In this document: one piece after another, positions 10,679 through 21,439 of the stretch
How the letters are laid out: each line of letters begins with the position of its first letter
Numbering within the stretch: position 1 is the first letter of the stretch
Source of the DNA: Platanthera guangdongensis
Taxonomy: Eukaryota; Streptophyta; Magnoliopsida; Asparagales; Orchidaceae
NCBI GenBank assembly: GCA_039583875.1
Contig: CM077147.1
Span: 163,493,866 to 163,557,865 of the forward strand
Reading direction: 5' to 3'
Length of the DNA stretch: 64,000 nucleotides
Program-made: the position numbers and the translations under genes
Notes under the pieces: model-generated
Databases searched by the model: none
Seen by the model: only the letters and a program-made list of their open reading frames with translations
Told to the model about the DNA's origin: nothing

Positions 10679-11085
10679 TAATAAATGTTTCCTTGTCTAC
10701 TTCTAGTTAAAATAGTTTGGTTATTTTTATCAATGAGAGAGTAGGTAGAAGGGCTAAAGTATACCTGATAACCATCATCACATAATTGACTTATGGAGAT
10801 GAGGTTATGCTTCAGTCCACTTACATATGTCACCTTTTTGAATGTGACAGCCCCTATTCTCACTTCTCCAACTCCTTCTGGCTGACCACATTTTGAGTCA
10901 CCAAAGATAACCTTTGGCCCCATCTTGGACTTATAGTTGAGTAGGATGTCCTTGCTGCCAGTCATATGCTTGGAGCAGCTACTGTCCAGGTACCAAGTTT
11001 CATTTACCCCTAGATACTTTTTCACATGCAATGCAAACAGTTAGTGATTTTTGACCCAGGTTACCTTGGGCCCTTTGTATGGCTG
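10679..11085 (-). pseudogene. SIRE-A protease / GAG-pre-integrase domain
   Basis: WYLDSSCSKHMTG marks the copia aspartic protease site. Its relatives here read DSGCSKHMTG, so the active-site glycine is serine in this copy. KVIFGDS, VTYVSGLKHNLISISQLCDDGYQV and ILTRSRQGNIY follow, as in the normal protease and GAG-pre-integrase junction. A stop lies at 10678. Confidence 0.85.
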
Positions 11086-11244
11086 ATAAGAGAAACTAGA
11101 AATGACAGAAAATTCTGGCTGAGATTTATATCCTATGGGTGGTATCTCCTAGGTGGAATGGTCCAGTCAGCTAGGGGATTAAATGATTTCCTAGAAGTAT
11201 TTAAGTTTCTGTTAAAGTTATAGTTTTGGTTAAGTCTTCCTGGG

Positions 11245-11490
11245 TTCAACGAATTTATGTAAGTTCGTCGACCAGAGTTTGACGAATTGGGTTGAGATCA
11301 TCGATCTCTGCCCAGAGAATAAACATGTTCATTCTCTGCGCCCCACGTTCGTCGAACTCTGCTTGACGAACCATACAAAGTTCGCCGATCGCAGTTAGAC
11401 GAATAATAATAACTATAGTTGGCGTTCAGAGTTCATCAATCGGGGTTCGACGAACTGGCCCCTTTTCGTCAATCTGAGGTCGACGAAAAT
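11245..11490 (-). repeat. CGTCGA motif array in the SIRE-A gag-protease spacer
   Basis: Units such as TTCGTCGAACTCTGCTTGACGAA (broken by mismatches), GTTCGTCGACCAG and TTCGTCAATC lie between gag and protease. The sequence is non-coding in this copy. SIRE-C has the same arrangement at 17175-17435. Confidence 0.7.
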
Positions 11491-11499
11491 TTCTGAACT

Positions 11500-12604
11500 T
11501 TGCTTTTATTGGGTATTTTCTGTTTTTCAATGTTGTCCTTAGTTTTAATTTGTTCAAGAATTTTATTTACCTTATATACTTGATCAGTATTCTTCTTTCC
11601 TTTCTCAGAAATAAAATTTATGGGTTATGATATGTGGTTTTTATGAATAATAGGTGGTTCACTAGATGATGCGCCTAATCCTAACTTACTTCCATTAAAT
11701 CTAGCATTAGATATGTTGGTGATTACTGCTAGTTGTTTGCTTCTTCCATTTAGTGATTCTTCTAGCTATTTAGCCTTATTTAATTCATCTTTCAGAGGGT
11801 GATTTGTTCACTAAACATATCTATTTCAATTTTCAATTTAGTGTTTTCTAATACTAAGCTATCATAGTTAACTTGCTTATCTCTGAGAAGTTTGACTTCT
11901 TTCTCAGAGTTGATTAAATCCCAACACATGATTTTAAAATCTGGTTTAAAAGATTCTGAATTATAATCAAACCATGATAATACCTGATCAGCTTCTGATT
12001 CAGAAGTTTCCTCATTTTCTGACTCTCCTTCTTCTGAGTTGCTTCTTGAGGCATCAATTGTCATGAGGCAAACCTCTTTTGCTCTTTCTTCTTCTTCATC
12101 TTCACTGGAGCTTGAAGATGTTGACTCTTCTTCAGTCTCACTCCAAGTCTCAGCTACAAACTCCTTTTCCTTCCTCTTGTGTTTGGTGGAAGAGGGTTTG
12201 CTGGTGAACTATTTATGGATTCCTTTTCCTTTTCTCTTCTCTTCTCTTTCTTCTGGTTCTCTGGACACTCAGAGAGAAAGTGTCTTGTCATACTTTGGCC
12301 TATCATCCTTTCTTGCTGACTTCCTCCTGAAGTCCTTTCTAGCCATCTTGAAGAATCTCTTTGCAAAGAGACTCATGAGCTCTTCATTTGATGTAGTGGA
12401 TTCTGATTCTTCTGAGGCTTTGAATGTTATGTTCTGATCTCTTCTGGCTGCAGGAGATGTTCTTTGTTCAGTAGCCTCCTTGTCTTTATTAACTGCTCAT
12501 AAGATTTCAGTTTGCCCAATAGAGATTCAGTTGAAATCTCATTTAGGCATCTGGCCTCCCTTGATGGGCCAAATTCTTGTGTCCCATGAGAACTTCTGTT
12601 TCTG
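11500..12604 (-). pseudogene. SIRE-A gag, C-terminal half, broken
   Basis: Runs right to left, from sequence matching SIRE-C gag (WPIK..., then SYEQLIKTR) through a Lys-rich region, an acidic segment (EESTSSSSSEDEEEERAKE) and the Asp/Lys helix (LSWFDYNSESFKPDFKIMCWDLINSEKEVKLLRDK). At about 12270-12300 the zinc knuckle is damaged: CFL-type HFLSECPE is kept, but the first two cysteines are deleted relative to SIRE-C. Several frame changes occur. The N-terminus is absent because gag fuses to SIRE-B ORF3 at about 12604. Confidence 0.75.
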
Positions 12605-13449
12605 GAACTTCTGCATGTTGTGCATCTTCTTGAATTGAAGGAGAAGGCTCCCCCTCGGTAGATGCACTAGATGTGCCCGCTGTATCAGTTCGAGGAGGAG
12701 ATGGACTCCTATCCTCATCATCAATGATGATTTATAGGCTGTAGGAGCTTGTCCTGGCCTTGGGATTTTGATTTCCCATCTGTTTATTGAGGTGAGGGTG
12801 ACTTTCTTCAGGTGGTCGATAGACACACCTTTAGACAAGTCAAATACTTCTGGGTGTACTGTATTTAGATATAAGGTGATGATTCTGACATAATTTGGTG
12901 TCTTGATACTTCCTTTAATCTTGTCAAAAATCATTTGTCCCCAATGGAACTTCTTGAGACAGAATACAACTGTCATCATATCGAAGAAATCTGTGGAAAT
13001 ATATCCAATGGAGTGAGCTGTGCAGAGAAGGACCTTACTTAGTGTGTTAGCTAGGACCATGCTTTCAACATTCATATGTGGTTGACGAATGGAAGTGGTG
13101 GATTCAGGGACACCATAGAAAGACATGGCCCTAGAGTAATCTGTTTCTTCCAAGTCAACTTCCTTGTCAATTGCGGACAGTCTTAGAAACTCTTTTTTTG
13201 AGGATGAATTGATCTTTAACTTTATATTTTTGACTGAAGTTTTTAAAATCTTCCAACTTCTCTTGATCTTTGCATTATGTAAAAACTCTTCAACATCTGG
13301 AATGTGTACCTTTCATGGTTGCTCTAGAATGAATCAAAGTCCGGTGGTTTCAAGAAGTATAATGACATTGCGGAAATCGTCTAAAATTTCGGCGATGCCA
13401 GTGCGGACAAACTCACTGCCAAACCCTATCTTCACTGTAAGAGCCATGG
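12605..13449 (-). pseudogene. SIRE-B ORF3, N-terminal two thirds
   Basis: ATG at about 13449 (MALTVKIGFGSEFV). It is homologous throughout to SIRE-E ORF3 (MALHSKIGIGSKLI). Shared motifs are VLLCTAHSIGYIS, FHWGQMIFDKIKGSI, NTVHPEVFDLSKGVSIDHLKKV and TSINRWEIKI. Two stops lie near 13290-13330; from 13153 the frame is open to the junction. The Pro-rich linker is cut at about 12605, where the sequence switches to SIRE-A gag (KFSWDTRIWPIK). Confidence 0.75.
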
Positions 13450-13601
13450 ATGATAGATATTAAAAGATTTCCTTACTTGTTGAGGGAGAACAATGGCTTT
13501 TGTCGGAAGAGCTGGAGGAACTGAAGCGGCGGGATTTGAATCGGCGTGCTCCGGAAGCTCTCGTTTGAAATATTAATGTTTGGAAATTCTATGGACTTCC
13601 T

Positions 13602-13651
<50 letters not shown>

Positions 13652-13843
13652 GAATTTTGAAAATATGGATATGCGCACCTAGTGGTTCGAATTCTGAAAA
13701 TTTTTTGGAAAGCAGATTTTGGGCCTTTTTCGAAAAGTAGACAGTATCTATCGAGAGGAATGGAATTTTTCGAAAGGTGATTAAAAATTTCTTCGAGAAG
13801 TCTTATTATTTTTCGAGTAAGCCAGAGGTTTTCGAAAAGAATG
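13450..13843 (-). mobile_element. SIRE-B pol-ORF3 spacer with TTTTCGAAAA motifs
   Basis: Non-coding. 13684-13840 carries five or six TTTTTCGAAAAG, TTCGAGAAG and TTTTCGAGTAAG units, around the palindrome TTTTCGAAAA. A long TA repeat (13603-13647), in the place where other copies have a TATA box, lies between this array and ORF3. The region is interrupted at 13844 by the SIRE-C LTR, so B's pol would be on the far side of SIRE-C. Confidence 0.6.
13603..13647. repeat. TA dinucleotide microsatellite
   Basis: An uninterrupted run of more than 20 TA units. Shorter TA runs occur at about 4520, 15300 and 57007. Confidence 0.95.
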
Positions 13844-14029
13844 TGTTAGATCCCTAGTTTGGATTTAGGCTAGGTTCACTATTAGGTTATTGACCCTCCT
13901 TGTATAGCCTGGGTCAAATTGTTAGTTCTAAGTCTAGGTCAGTTTGACTAGGTTAGACAAACTTTGATCCAACCCTCAGAATAAATCAGAGATCTAGACA
14001 TAGAAAAATATCAGTCTTTAAGAGTTTAG

Positions 14030-14330
14030 AGAATCAGTTCGAAGTTCTTCGAACTCAGCTCGATGATCGTCGATCGCAGATCAATGAACTCAGAGTTCCT
14101 ACTCTAGACTGAGTTCAACAAACTTGGAGCTCATATCGACGATCTTCCCTCTTCTCTCAAGTTCTCTAGTCGATGAAACTCTATCTCAGGTCGATGAACT
14201 TGGAGCTCAGCCTTGACAGACTATTTTCTAGATCAACTTTCTCTGAGCTCAGCTCGACGAAGATAATTTCTCAGCTCGACAAACTTGGTGTTCAGGTCGA
14301 CGAAATCTATCCTGAGTATGACGATTTCTC
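14030..14330 (+). repeat. CGTCGA motif array in the SIRE-C LTR
   Basis: Units such as GCTCGATGATCGTCGATCGCAG, AGGTCGATGAAC and AGCTCGACGAAG, many degraded. It lies about 260 bases upstream of the LTR TATA box. Confidence 0.7.
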
Positions 14331-14593
14331 TCAGCATCAGTTTGGCATTTTATCTCAGTTTGATTTCAGTTTGGATTATTCTAAAGCAGTAATTCTCTGG
14401 TAATTAATGCTCATATTCTCAAGAATATAGTTGTTGCTTGGCAGCATTAATTATGGATTTCATAGAGTAATTACTTGACTTATTTACTGAGACAGTTGAG
14501 GAAACACATTTAAGACTAATTCCAGCTGTTCAAGTCCCAGGATTTCAGCATTAATTCAGGAATTCAAATTTAAATGGCAGAAGTCCTTCAGAA

Positions 14594-14603
14594 TATAAAA
14601 AGG
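14594..14603 (+). promoter_or_regulatory. SIRE-C LTR TATA box
   Basis: TATAAAAAGG lies downstream of the motif array. This is a good plant TATA element at a plausible place for the U3/R border. Confidence 0.65.
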
Positions 14604-15423
14604 AAAATTCTTCTCTTCAGGATAACAACATAACAACAATAGGAACAAGGAAGGGATTTACAAGAGATCTGTTACAGAACAACTGATACAAGTTTTACAG
14701 AGAAACAAATTGTCTTCTACAGGAAATTGAAGAAGAACAACAACACACAAATCTTTAGTCTTCTTTAGTTTCTGGTTCAGACTTCAACAGGATAACGCAT
14801 CTACATCAGTCCAAGAAGTTTCTGAGGATCTTCATCAAGGCCTACACCCTATGCAAAGCTCTCATCTTCCTGAACCATTTTTCATCTTAGGGAGAGCTTT
14901 GACAACATCATCCACTAAAGTCTTCTCAGTTGTTTGAGAAAGAGAAGACATCATCAATTTTCATTTCTAACTGTGTACAAGGTTATAACTCCCTTCAAAA
15001 GTTAACCCCTTTGGTTATTATGTCTCATGATCAAAAGACTTAGTTTGGTTTTTGGGCACCTGATCAAAAGATCAAAAGGGTTGTTAGATATCCCTTGAAA
15101 AAATAGATCTTGTGGTGACAGGGCACCTGAGCAAAAACCTGTGGTGGTAGGGCACCTGATCAAAAACCTCTAGTAGATTCCTACCAGGGTGGTAGAAGAG
15201 TGGATGTACCTAAGTTTAGGAGAACCACTATAAATTTCTTGTGTCGTCTGGAATGCTCTATTGTTTATTTCTTTGTGCTGTGATAGTTTTTATTTCATCT
15301 ATATATATATATATATACTTATCACATATTTTAATCCATTGTAAAAATTAATTGAAGTTTTAAAATACTCTATTCACGCCCCCCTCACGCTGGAGTTAAG
15401 CAGATCTATCCCTCACTTTTAAT

Positions 15424-15441
15424 TGGTATCAGTGGGTGAGG
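15424..15441 (+). promoter_or_regulatory. SIRE-C primer binding site (tRNA-iMet)
   Basis: TGGTATCAGTGGGTGAGG, two bases after the LTR end. The first nine bases match the complement of the initiator tRNA-Met 3' end, the usual primer of SIRE elements. Confidence 0.85.
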
Positions 15442-15519
15442 TTGTTTGGTTTCACAGGCTAACACCTGAACCAAAAGATCTTTAATAGATCTTATTACCT
15501 ATAGTGTCTCTCTTATATC

Positions 15520-17087
15520 ATGCCACAGAATAAAGAATATTCAAGCACCAGACCTCCAGTTTGCAATCTGAATACGTTTGCAATCTAGAAGGCAAGAATT
15601 AGATTATATATGAACTCTATTGATGAAGATATCTACAATTTTATTTTGGCAGGTCCCCTTACTCCTTCTATAATAACTTCAACAAGCACCTCAGCAGTTC
15701 CATCACCTGAGTGGGCATAAGCTCAATAGAAGGCAAAGATAGCTGATGCAAAGGCCATGAACATTCTGGCACAAACTAATTCAGATGACATATTCCAGAA
15801 GGTGGCTGAGTGCACTTCAGCAATAGAAATTTGGGACTCTCTAAACCAATGGTTGCAGGATCAGCTAATGAGAGAAAGGACAGAAGATCTCATCTCATCT
15901 CTCAATATGAAAATTTCAAGAAAGATGAATCTAAGTCAGTAGCTGACATGTACAACAGACTCAGCGTAATCATCAATGAGCTGAAGAATCTGGATCAGAA
16001 TATCTCACTGACTGAGATAAATGACAAAATCCTAATGTGCTTCCCTAGCTCATGGGATTCTAGGATTTGGCCAATCAAGGAGGCCAGAAGTCTGAATGAA
16101 ATCTCCACTGAGGTTCTTCAAGACAAGCTCAAATCTTATGAGCAGCTTATGAAGACAAGAGAAGAAGCTGTGTAGAAGACCTCTTCATCAGGAAGAAAAG
16201 AGCAAAGCATTGCCTTTAAGGCATCTGAAGAATCTGAAGCTCTACTAGTAAATGAAGAGTTGATGAGTCTACTAGCCAAAAGATTCTACAAAATGACTAT
16301 GAAATACTTCAGAAGAAAGTCATCCAGACAAGATGACAGACCAAGATTTGACAAAACTCCTACCAAGGAGAATGTCTATTTTGGTTGCAAAAAGCCTGGA
16401 CACATTCTACCCGAGTGTCTAGAGAAGCAGAGGAAAGACAAAAGGAAAGACAAGGACTCCAAAAAGCACTACAGTAAGACCTCTTCCAGCAAGCACAAGA
16501 GGAAGGAAAAAGGCTTTTTTGCTGAAACCTGGTGTAAAATAGAAGAAGAAACTTCATCCTCCGGCTCCACTGAAGATGAGGAAGAAGCTAGAGCAAAAGA
16601 AGCTTGCTTGATAGCTATCAATCAATCAAGCAATCCGTCAGAAGCTGAAGAATCAGAAACAGAAGATTCTGAGACTGAAGAGGATCAGGTAATATCCTCA
16701 TTTGATTTTAATTCAGAATATTTTAAAACTGAATTTAAATTATTATGTAATGATCTAATCAAATCTGAGAAGGAAATCAAACTTCTCAGAGATAAGCTAA
16801 TTGAACAGGAATATTTGTTATCTGAAAATATTGAACTAAAAGGCAAATTAGTTATAGCTTCTGAACAGATCAATTCTCTAAACATTAAACTGAATGAGGC
16901 TAAGCAATTTGAAAAATTACTAAATGGGAGAAGCATCAAATTGATGGACATCACAAGCACTGTAAATGTCAGGCTTAATGGCAAGCTGTGCTTGGGTGCT
17001 TCATCAAGCCAACCTCATTTAATTCAGAAAAACATTCTCTCAACCCCCATTAAATTCATATCTGAAAAAGGTAAAAAAAAAACATAG
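15520..17087 (+). pseudogene. SIRE-C gag, broken
   Basis: Starts at ATG 15520. There are stops near 15590, 15720 and 15730, a frameshift at about 15850 and a stop at 16173. Recognisable parts are the copia gag core (AIEIWDSL, YNRLSVIINELKNL, INDKILMCFPSSWDSRIWPIKEARSL), then KYFRRKSSRQDDRPRFDK. The zinc knuckle has only its last three ligands (GCKKPGHILPEC), the first cysteine being lost. A Lys-rich segment, an acidic segment and a long helical tail follow (FKLLCNDLIKSEKEIKLLRDKL), probably a coiled coil. It coats the RNA genome in the virus-like particle in active relatives. Confidence 0.85.
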
Positions 17088-17174
17088 ACGAGAATAATAA
17101 ACCAACTGAATTAAAACAAAAACCCAAGAAAAAGAGAAAGAACAAGAAAAACCTTAAGCATAATAATGTTCAAC

Positions 17175-17435
17175 AGATTTCGTCGAACTCAGATCGACAA
17201 AATGTGTACAGTTCGTCGAACTCAAGCCGACGAACTCTGAACGCAGATTTTTATTATAATTATGTTTCTAACTACGATCGACGAAACCAATATGGTTCGT
17301 CGAGCCGAGATCGGCGATATTGGGGCACAGAGAATGAATATTTCTATTCTCTGAGCGGAGTTCGACGAACTCATCCCTATTCGTCGAACTCAGTTCGACA
17401 AACTTATTAGAATTCGTCAATCCCAGTTCAAATTA
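17175..17435 (+). repeat. Hairpin array in the SIRE-C gag-protease spacer
   Basis: Four to six inverted pairs, such as AGTTCGTCGAACTC with GACGAACTC at about 17210-17235 and AGTTCGACGAACTC with ATTCGTCGAACTCAG at about 17360-17400. It sits at the same place as the array at 11245-11490 in SIRE-A. Confidence 0.75.
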
Positions 17436-17640
17436 ACAAAAACTTTAACTACCCCAGAACATTTAATCAATCAAAAGAATTTGTTAGCCCATTTACTCAA
17501 TGGATAATTCCACCTAGGAAATTTCACCCCCTAGGATATAAAAACCAACCTGAATATTCTTACATTTCTAGTTTTAAATTTGTAAAGAATCAAGGACCCA
17601 ATGTTACCTGGGTCAAAAACACCTAATTTTAATTTTTCAG

Positions 17641-17998
17641 GTGAAAGGCTATCCTACCACAGAGGAACAGTGGTACCTGGATAGTGGATGCTCAAAGTAC
17701 ATGACAGGCAGCATGGATAATTTAACAAACTACAAGTCCAAGCTTGGTCCAAAGGTGATATTTGGTGACTGCAATTGTGGCTAGACTGAAGTCTATGGGA
17801 ATGTAAAGATGGATCTGTCACTTTCAAGAAAGTAGCATATGTGAGTGGTTTTAAAACATAACCTGATATCCATAAGCCAATTATGTGATGAAGATTATCA
17901 GGTATCCTTTAACCATTCTTCTTGCATTATATCTTCTGTAGATAATAAAACTGTCTTAACTGGTCTTAGGCATGAAAACATCTATATAGTAAACTTCA
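17641..17998 (+). pseudogene. SIRE-C protease / GAG-pre-integrase domain
   Basis: QWYLDSGCSKYMTGS carries an intact DSG protease triad and is followed by KSKLGPKVIFGDCNCG, then a stop and frame changes, then HNLISISQLCDEDYQVSF and VLTGLRHENIYIVNF. It is cut at 17998 by ATH-D and continues at 30776 with the zinc-binding region of integrase. Confidence 0.85.
17994..17998 (+). other. ATH-D target site duplication, left copy
   Basis: CTTCA, identical to 30771-30775 on the other side of ATH-D. Confidence 0.9.
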
Positions 17999-18877
17999 TG
18001 ATGAGAAATTTTATAAAGTTTTAAATTATATCCAAACTAAAATCTCAAACTAGGCAAGTGTACCTATCGAAATTTAGAATAGGAATTGTCGTATTTAAAC
18101 TCGGGGACCGTTGAGTACTTGTACTCACAAGAAAGTGCTATTAATTTATCGATCAGAAATTGATTTTGCGAAAAAGAAAACGTTTAACTAAGAGGAGAAA
18201 TACGATGATAAGAAAGCTAGCACTTGATCTAGAATCCCTTTAGGCTAGAATAAATTTCCATGAAATGAAAATAAATACAAGCATCTAAATTATAACTTCG
18301 ACCACGGAGGTTCCATAGTTACGAATCACCTCTCTCGAGAATACACATTCGACTAATCTTAGGTTGATCGATTAAGACTTCTTGGCTAGTCGAAAAACCT
18401 AAGCTTGCTTTAGGCGGTGAACCTCACTAATGGAATTGACTCCAATGCGAAAGAATTTTGCCTTCCTCTCTCGAGGGTGCACGAAACTCTCTTTATACTT
18501 GAGTGATCTACTTGTATCCACAACCTCTCGGTAAATATAGGATACGGATTTAATATCGAATACACATAAGTTTGCAACTTATGAATTCGAAGAATGTAAA
18601 AATCAAAGATAAATCGAAGTATATAAAAATATAGTGCTTGATAATTTGAGACAAAAATAAGAATTTTATTCCATTCCAAAGTTCATCATGATTCAAGTGC
18701 TAATTGAAAATTAGCTACTCATCATGATGGGAGAATTACATGAAAGGTTGAAGAGAGACATGATTAAGAAAATGACTTGAAATAAAAGTAACACTATGAA
18801 ATTAAAATGCAAGAAATACAGTAAATAATACAAAACTAAGCTCCCAAAATCTCCTCCTCAGCTTCTAAAATCGCCTG

Positions 18878-18886
18878 AAATTTATA
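18878..18886 (-). promoter_or_regulatory. ATH-D LTR TATA box
   Basis: Minus strand TATAAATTT, directly downstream of the hairpin array in the sense of transcription. The copy in the other LTR is at 29985-29993. Confidence 0.6.
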
Positions 18887-18899
18887 GGCAAGTTTGCTG

Positions 18900-19480
18900 G
18901 ATGGTCACGCGCCCTAGGTCATGCCTATGACCTAGGGCGTGTCGGGTTCGGAACCATCGTCTTCATGTCTTCGGAACGTTGGCGCGAAACCGCCAAAAAT
19001 CGTTAATTTGCGGGCCATGCCCCTAGGTCACGCCCGTGACCTTGGGCGTGTCTTGACGGTTGCTGAAAATGGCGGGAAGCAAGAAACGACGGGATTAACT
19101 CCGGCCTTTGTTGGAAGGGTCATGCCCATGGTCATGCCCGTGACTAAGGGCGTGTCTTGCAAAACCGCCAGCACTTGAAATTGCTGCATTAACTTGGCAC
19201 GCAGGGATGTCACGGCTCTATGTCACGCCCATGACCAACATGTCACGCCCGTGTCAGGGCGCGTAACTTTAATCCGACATGGATTGGAGGCTTGGGTCAT
19301 CATCAGCGTGTCACGCCTGGCTGACATGCCCGGGTTAGCATGGTCACGCCCGTGACCATTGGGCGTGTATTTTTAAATGACGTGGAAGTGAGCTCTGGAT
19401 CACGCATCGGGGTCATGCCTGGATGTCACGCCCGTTACCTGGTGGTCACGCCCGTGTCCGGGGCGTGTACTTTGCAATTT
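18900..19480 (-). repeat. TCACGCCCGTGA hairpin array in the ATH-D LTR
   Basis: About ten units. The best (19342-19357) has arms GGTCACG and CGTGACC around CC. Half-units GGGCGTGTC and TCACGCC alternate with whole hairpins. The right LTR has the corresponding array at about 30010-30570. Confidence 0.85.
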
Positions 19481-19664
19481 TCTCAGCTTTGTCCAGCTTT
19501 GTCTCCTGATCAATCCTGTAAACTCCAAATTGAAATTTGCAGCCCAGATTGGCCATAAAATAAGAAATTAAAGAAATTAGATAATAAAATCATAAAATAT
19601 ATTTATAAACTAATTAATTTTTAAATAAAAATTATATAAAATATGGATAAAATTAGAGTTATCA

Positions 19665-19704
19665 AATACCCTCATACTTACTCGTTTGCTCGTCCCGAGC
19701 AAAC
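19665..19704 (-). promoter_or_regulatory. ATH-D 3' polypurine region with stem-loop
   Basis: Adjacent to the LTR the minus strand reads AAGTATGAGGGTATT, a degenerate Athila-type purine tract. Immediately 5' of it, 19684-19704 is a perfect inverted repeat, GTTTGCTCG / TCC / CGAGCAAAC. A GCTCGGGACGAGC hairpin at this place is a familiar feature of Athila elements. Confidence 0.75.
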
Positions 19705-21439
19705 AAATTTTCATAGCAAGTAGAAAAATTTTAATGCTAGAAATGAAAATTGAACCTAAGGAGTAAAATGCGAAGTCTTATGCCTATGCGCGTAGTTATT
19801 TTTGTAGAAAAACCTACTCAACATACAAATTAGTTTTTACTTTTCTAAAATGTGTTTTCACTTATTATTTTTACTTCGAAAATGTAAACCCGGTAAATCT
19901 TAAAATCACGTTTAGGGAGAAAGTAGTGTGCTTACTAAGATATAATTGCACAAATTAAAGATCGGGATACCCTCAAAAGAAATCCATCAATGTCGATGGT
20001 CATAGACTTGCCCTTTCACACTCTCGCCACGGCACTAGTTTAACTTATAAGCACAAATCAGTAGGGCTTAAAAAGGTTGAAACGTAGGCTTGGATTTTTG
20101 GTTTGGAAAATCAGAGATAAAAATGATGGATAGACACACCAAAACCTAATGAGAGCTTGCACAAAAGAAATAAATTCAAGAAATCCGCCAATTCCTAAAT
20201 TCCTTTGTTTCTTTTCTTAACATGTTGAAAATTTTTCAACTTCCTCTATTTATTTTCATTTTTTTTAGAATTGTTTTTTCTTCTTTTCTCTTTTTTTAGA
20301 GGAGGAATGAAAAATAAAACAACTTTTTTTTTCAATTAGCCACCAAAAAAAGGCTCCTAATCACTCATAAACAGGTTTTGTATATATAATTTCAAGCTCG
20401 TTCTTGGGTGTGTAATTAGGATGCTTTTTAGGCTTTGGTAAAGTGTTGGAGGAGCTAAAACAAAACGAAGGGTATAGGCTCAAATTGGCTTAGCAAAGAT
20501 AAAACATTAGGTAAGGGTGCAAAGGCTCAAACTTGCCAAAAGAAGTGCCTAAATTATTTTTATGCTAATGAGTTTAACCTATGCAAAGTCTTGAGAATAA
20601 CTAGAGGGTAAGTTTTAGACATCGAGAAAGAATACCTCTTTCTTGATCGGCGAAATATCTCTCTAGTAAACTTCTACACACTCTCCTAAACTATTCTTAG
20701 ATTTTACCAGTTTCAAAGTAAAAGTAAAATAAACTATTTCTATGCATTTAGAAAAATAAAAATCTAATTGTATGCTGAATGTTTAATTCTACTTAAATTC
20801 TACAAACATGTGCACTTGATTAGAAACACAACATGACCAACAATTTTACTCCAAAATTCAAAATTCAATTAAAGCATCAAAAATCTCCTAAACACTATGT
20901 AAAAGTTGAATACTTTGAATTTTGCATGTGAATAAATATAGAAATAAAGATTTCTCTAATTTTAAAATTAACCCTAAATTTTTTTGTTATTTCTTTGACT
21001 TCCTGAGGTATACCCTGTGATGGGCTCTCACCGGTACTAGGAGGTAAGATGGGGTGATATCCCAAACGTCCCTTTCTAAGAAATTTAATTTCGATTTTCT
21101 AGTTCTTTTTTATATTTTTTTATATTTTATTTTTTTATTTTTGAGAAGTAAAATTAAAATTTGAAAATTAAAATTTTTTATGATTTTTTTGAAAAAATTT
21201 TATGTTTTTTTGTATGTTTTGCTTAAGAAATATCCCCCATGCTTAAACAATATATTGTCCCCAATGGAAAAATAAGTAAAGAAAAGAAAAGGAGACTTCC
21301 CTAAAGCAGGCAAATCAGGACCAAAGGGTACCTGAAAGACATGACTGAAGCAAAACATATTTTTGATATTTTTTAATAAAAATAAAAGATACAGGGTAAG
21401 TGAAAAGAAAAGATAAATAGAAAAGATACATGATAACCG
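19705..21439 (-). mobile_element. ATH-D non-coding 3' region
   Basis: About 1.7 kb of AT-rich sequence between ORF3 and the 3' LTR. I see no coding frame with a domain. Long T-runs and A-runs occur near 20270-20330 and 21090-21200. The 85-aa minus frame at 21200-21457 is hydrophobic but low-complexity and has no support. Confidence 0.7.

Larger units (their letters stand above)
2507..12604 (-). mobile_element. SIRE-A: 5'-truncated Ty1/copia SIRE-type retrotransposon
   Basis: Minus-strand copia element. From left to right it has the 3' LTR, polypurine tract, ORF3, spacer, RNase H/RT, integrase, protease, a second spacer and the C-terminal half of gag. The order gag-PR-INT-RT is diagnostic of Ty1/copia, and the extra ORF between pol and the LTR is typical of the SIRE/Maximus lineage. 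The 5' LTR, primer site and gag N-terminus are missing: at about 12604 gag joins the ORF3 of another element (SIRE-B). Base 2507 interrupts the RE1 LTR; the five bases before it are GAGTC, but the matching duplicate cannot be checked because the other end is lost. Confidence 0.85.
13844..15421 (+). repeat. SIRE-C 5' LTR
   Basis: Starts TGTTAGATCC. The expected CA end is TA at 15421, aligned with CCCTCACTTTCA of the SIRE-A LTR. Features in order are a CGTCGA array (14030-14330), a TATA box (14594), GGGCACCTGATCAAAA-type repeats (15055-15175) and the degenerate LTR-end hairpin block (about 15365-15390, TACTCTATTCACGCCCCCC). The five bases before it are GAATG; the far end is not in the window. 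Confidence 0.8.
17999..19664 (-). repeat. ATH-D 3' LTR (left)
   Basis: Begins TGATGAGAAATTTT and ends GAGTTATCA. It is collinear with 29110-30770. It contains an array of TCACGCCCGTGAC hairpins (18900-19480), with a TATA box beside it at 18878-18886 (minus strand TATAAATTT). Confidence 0.95.
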
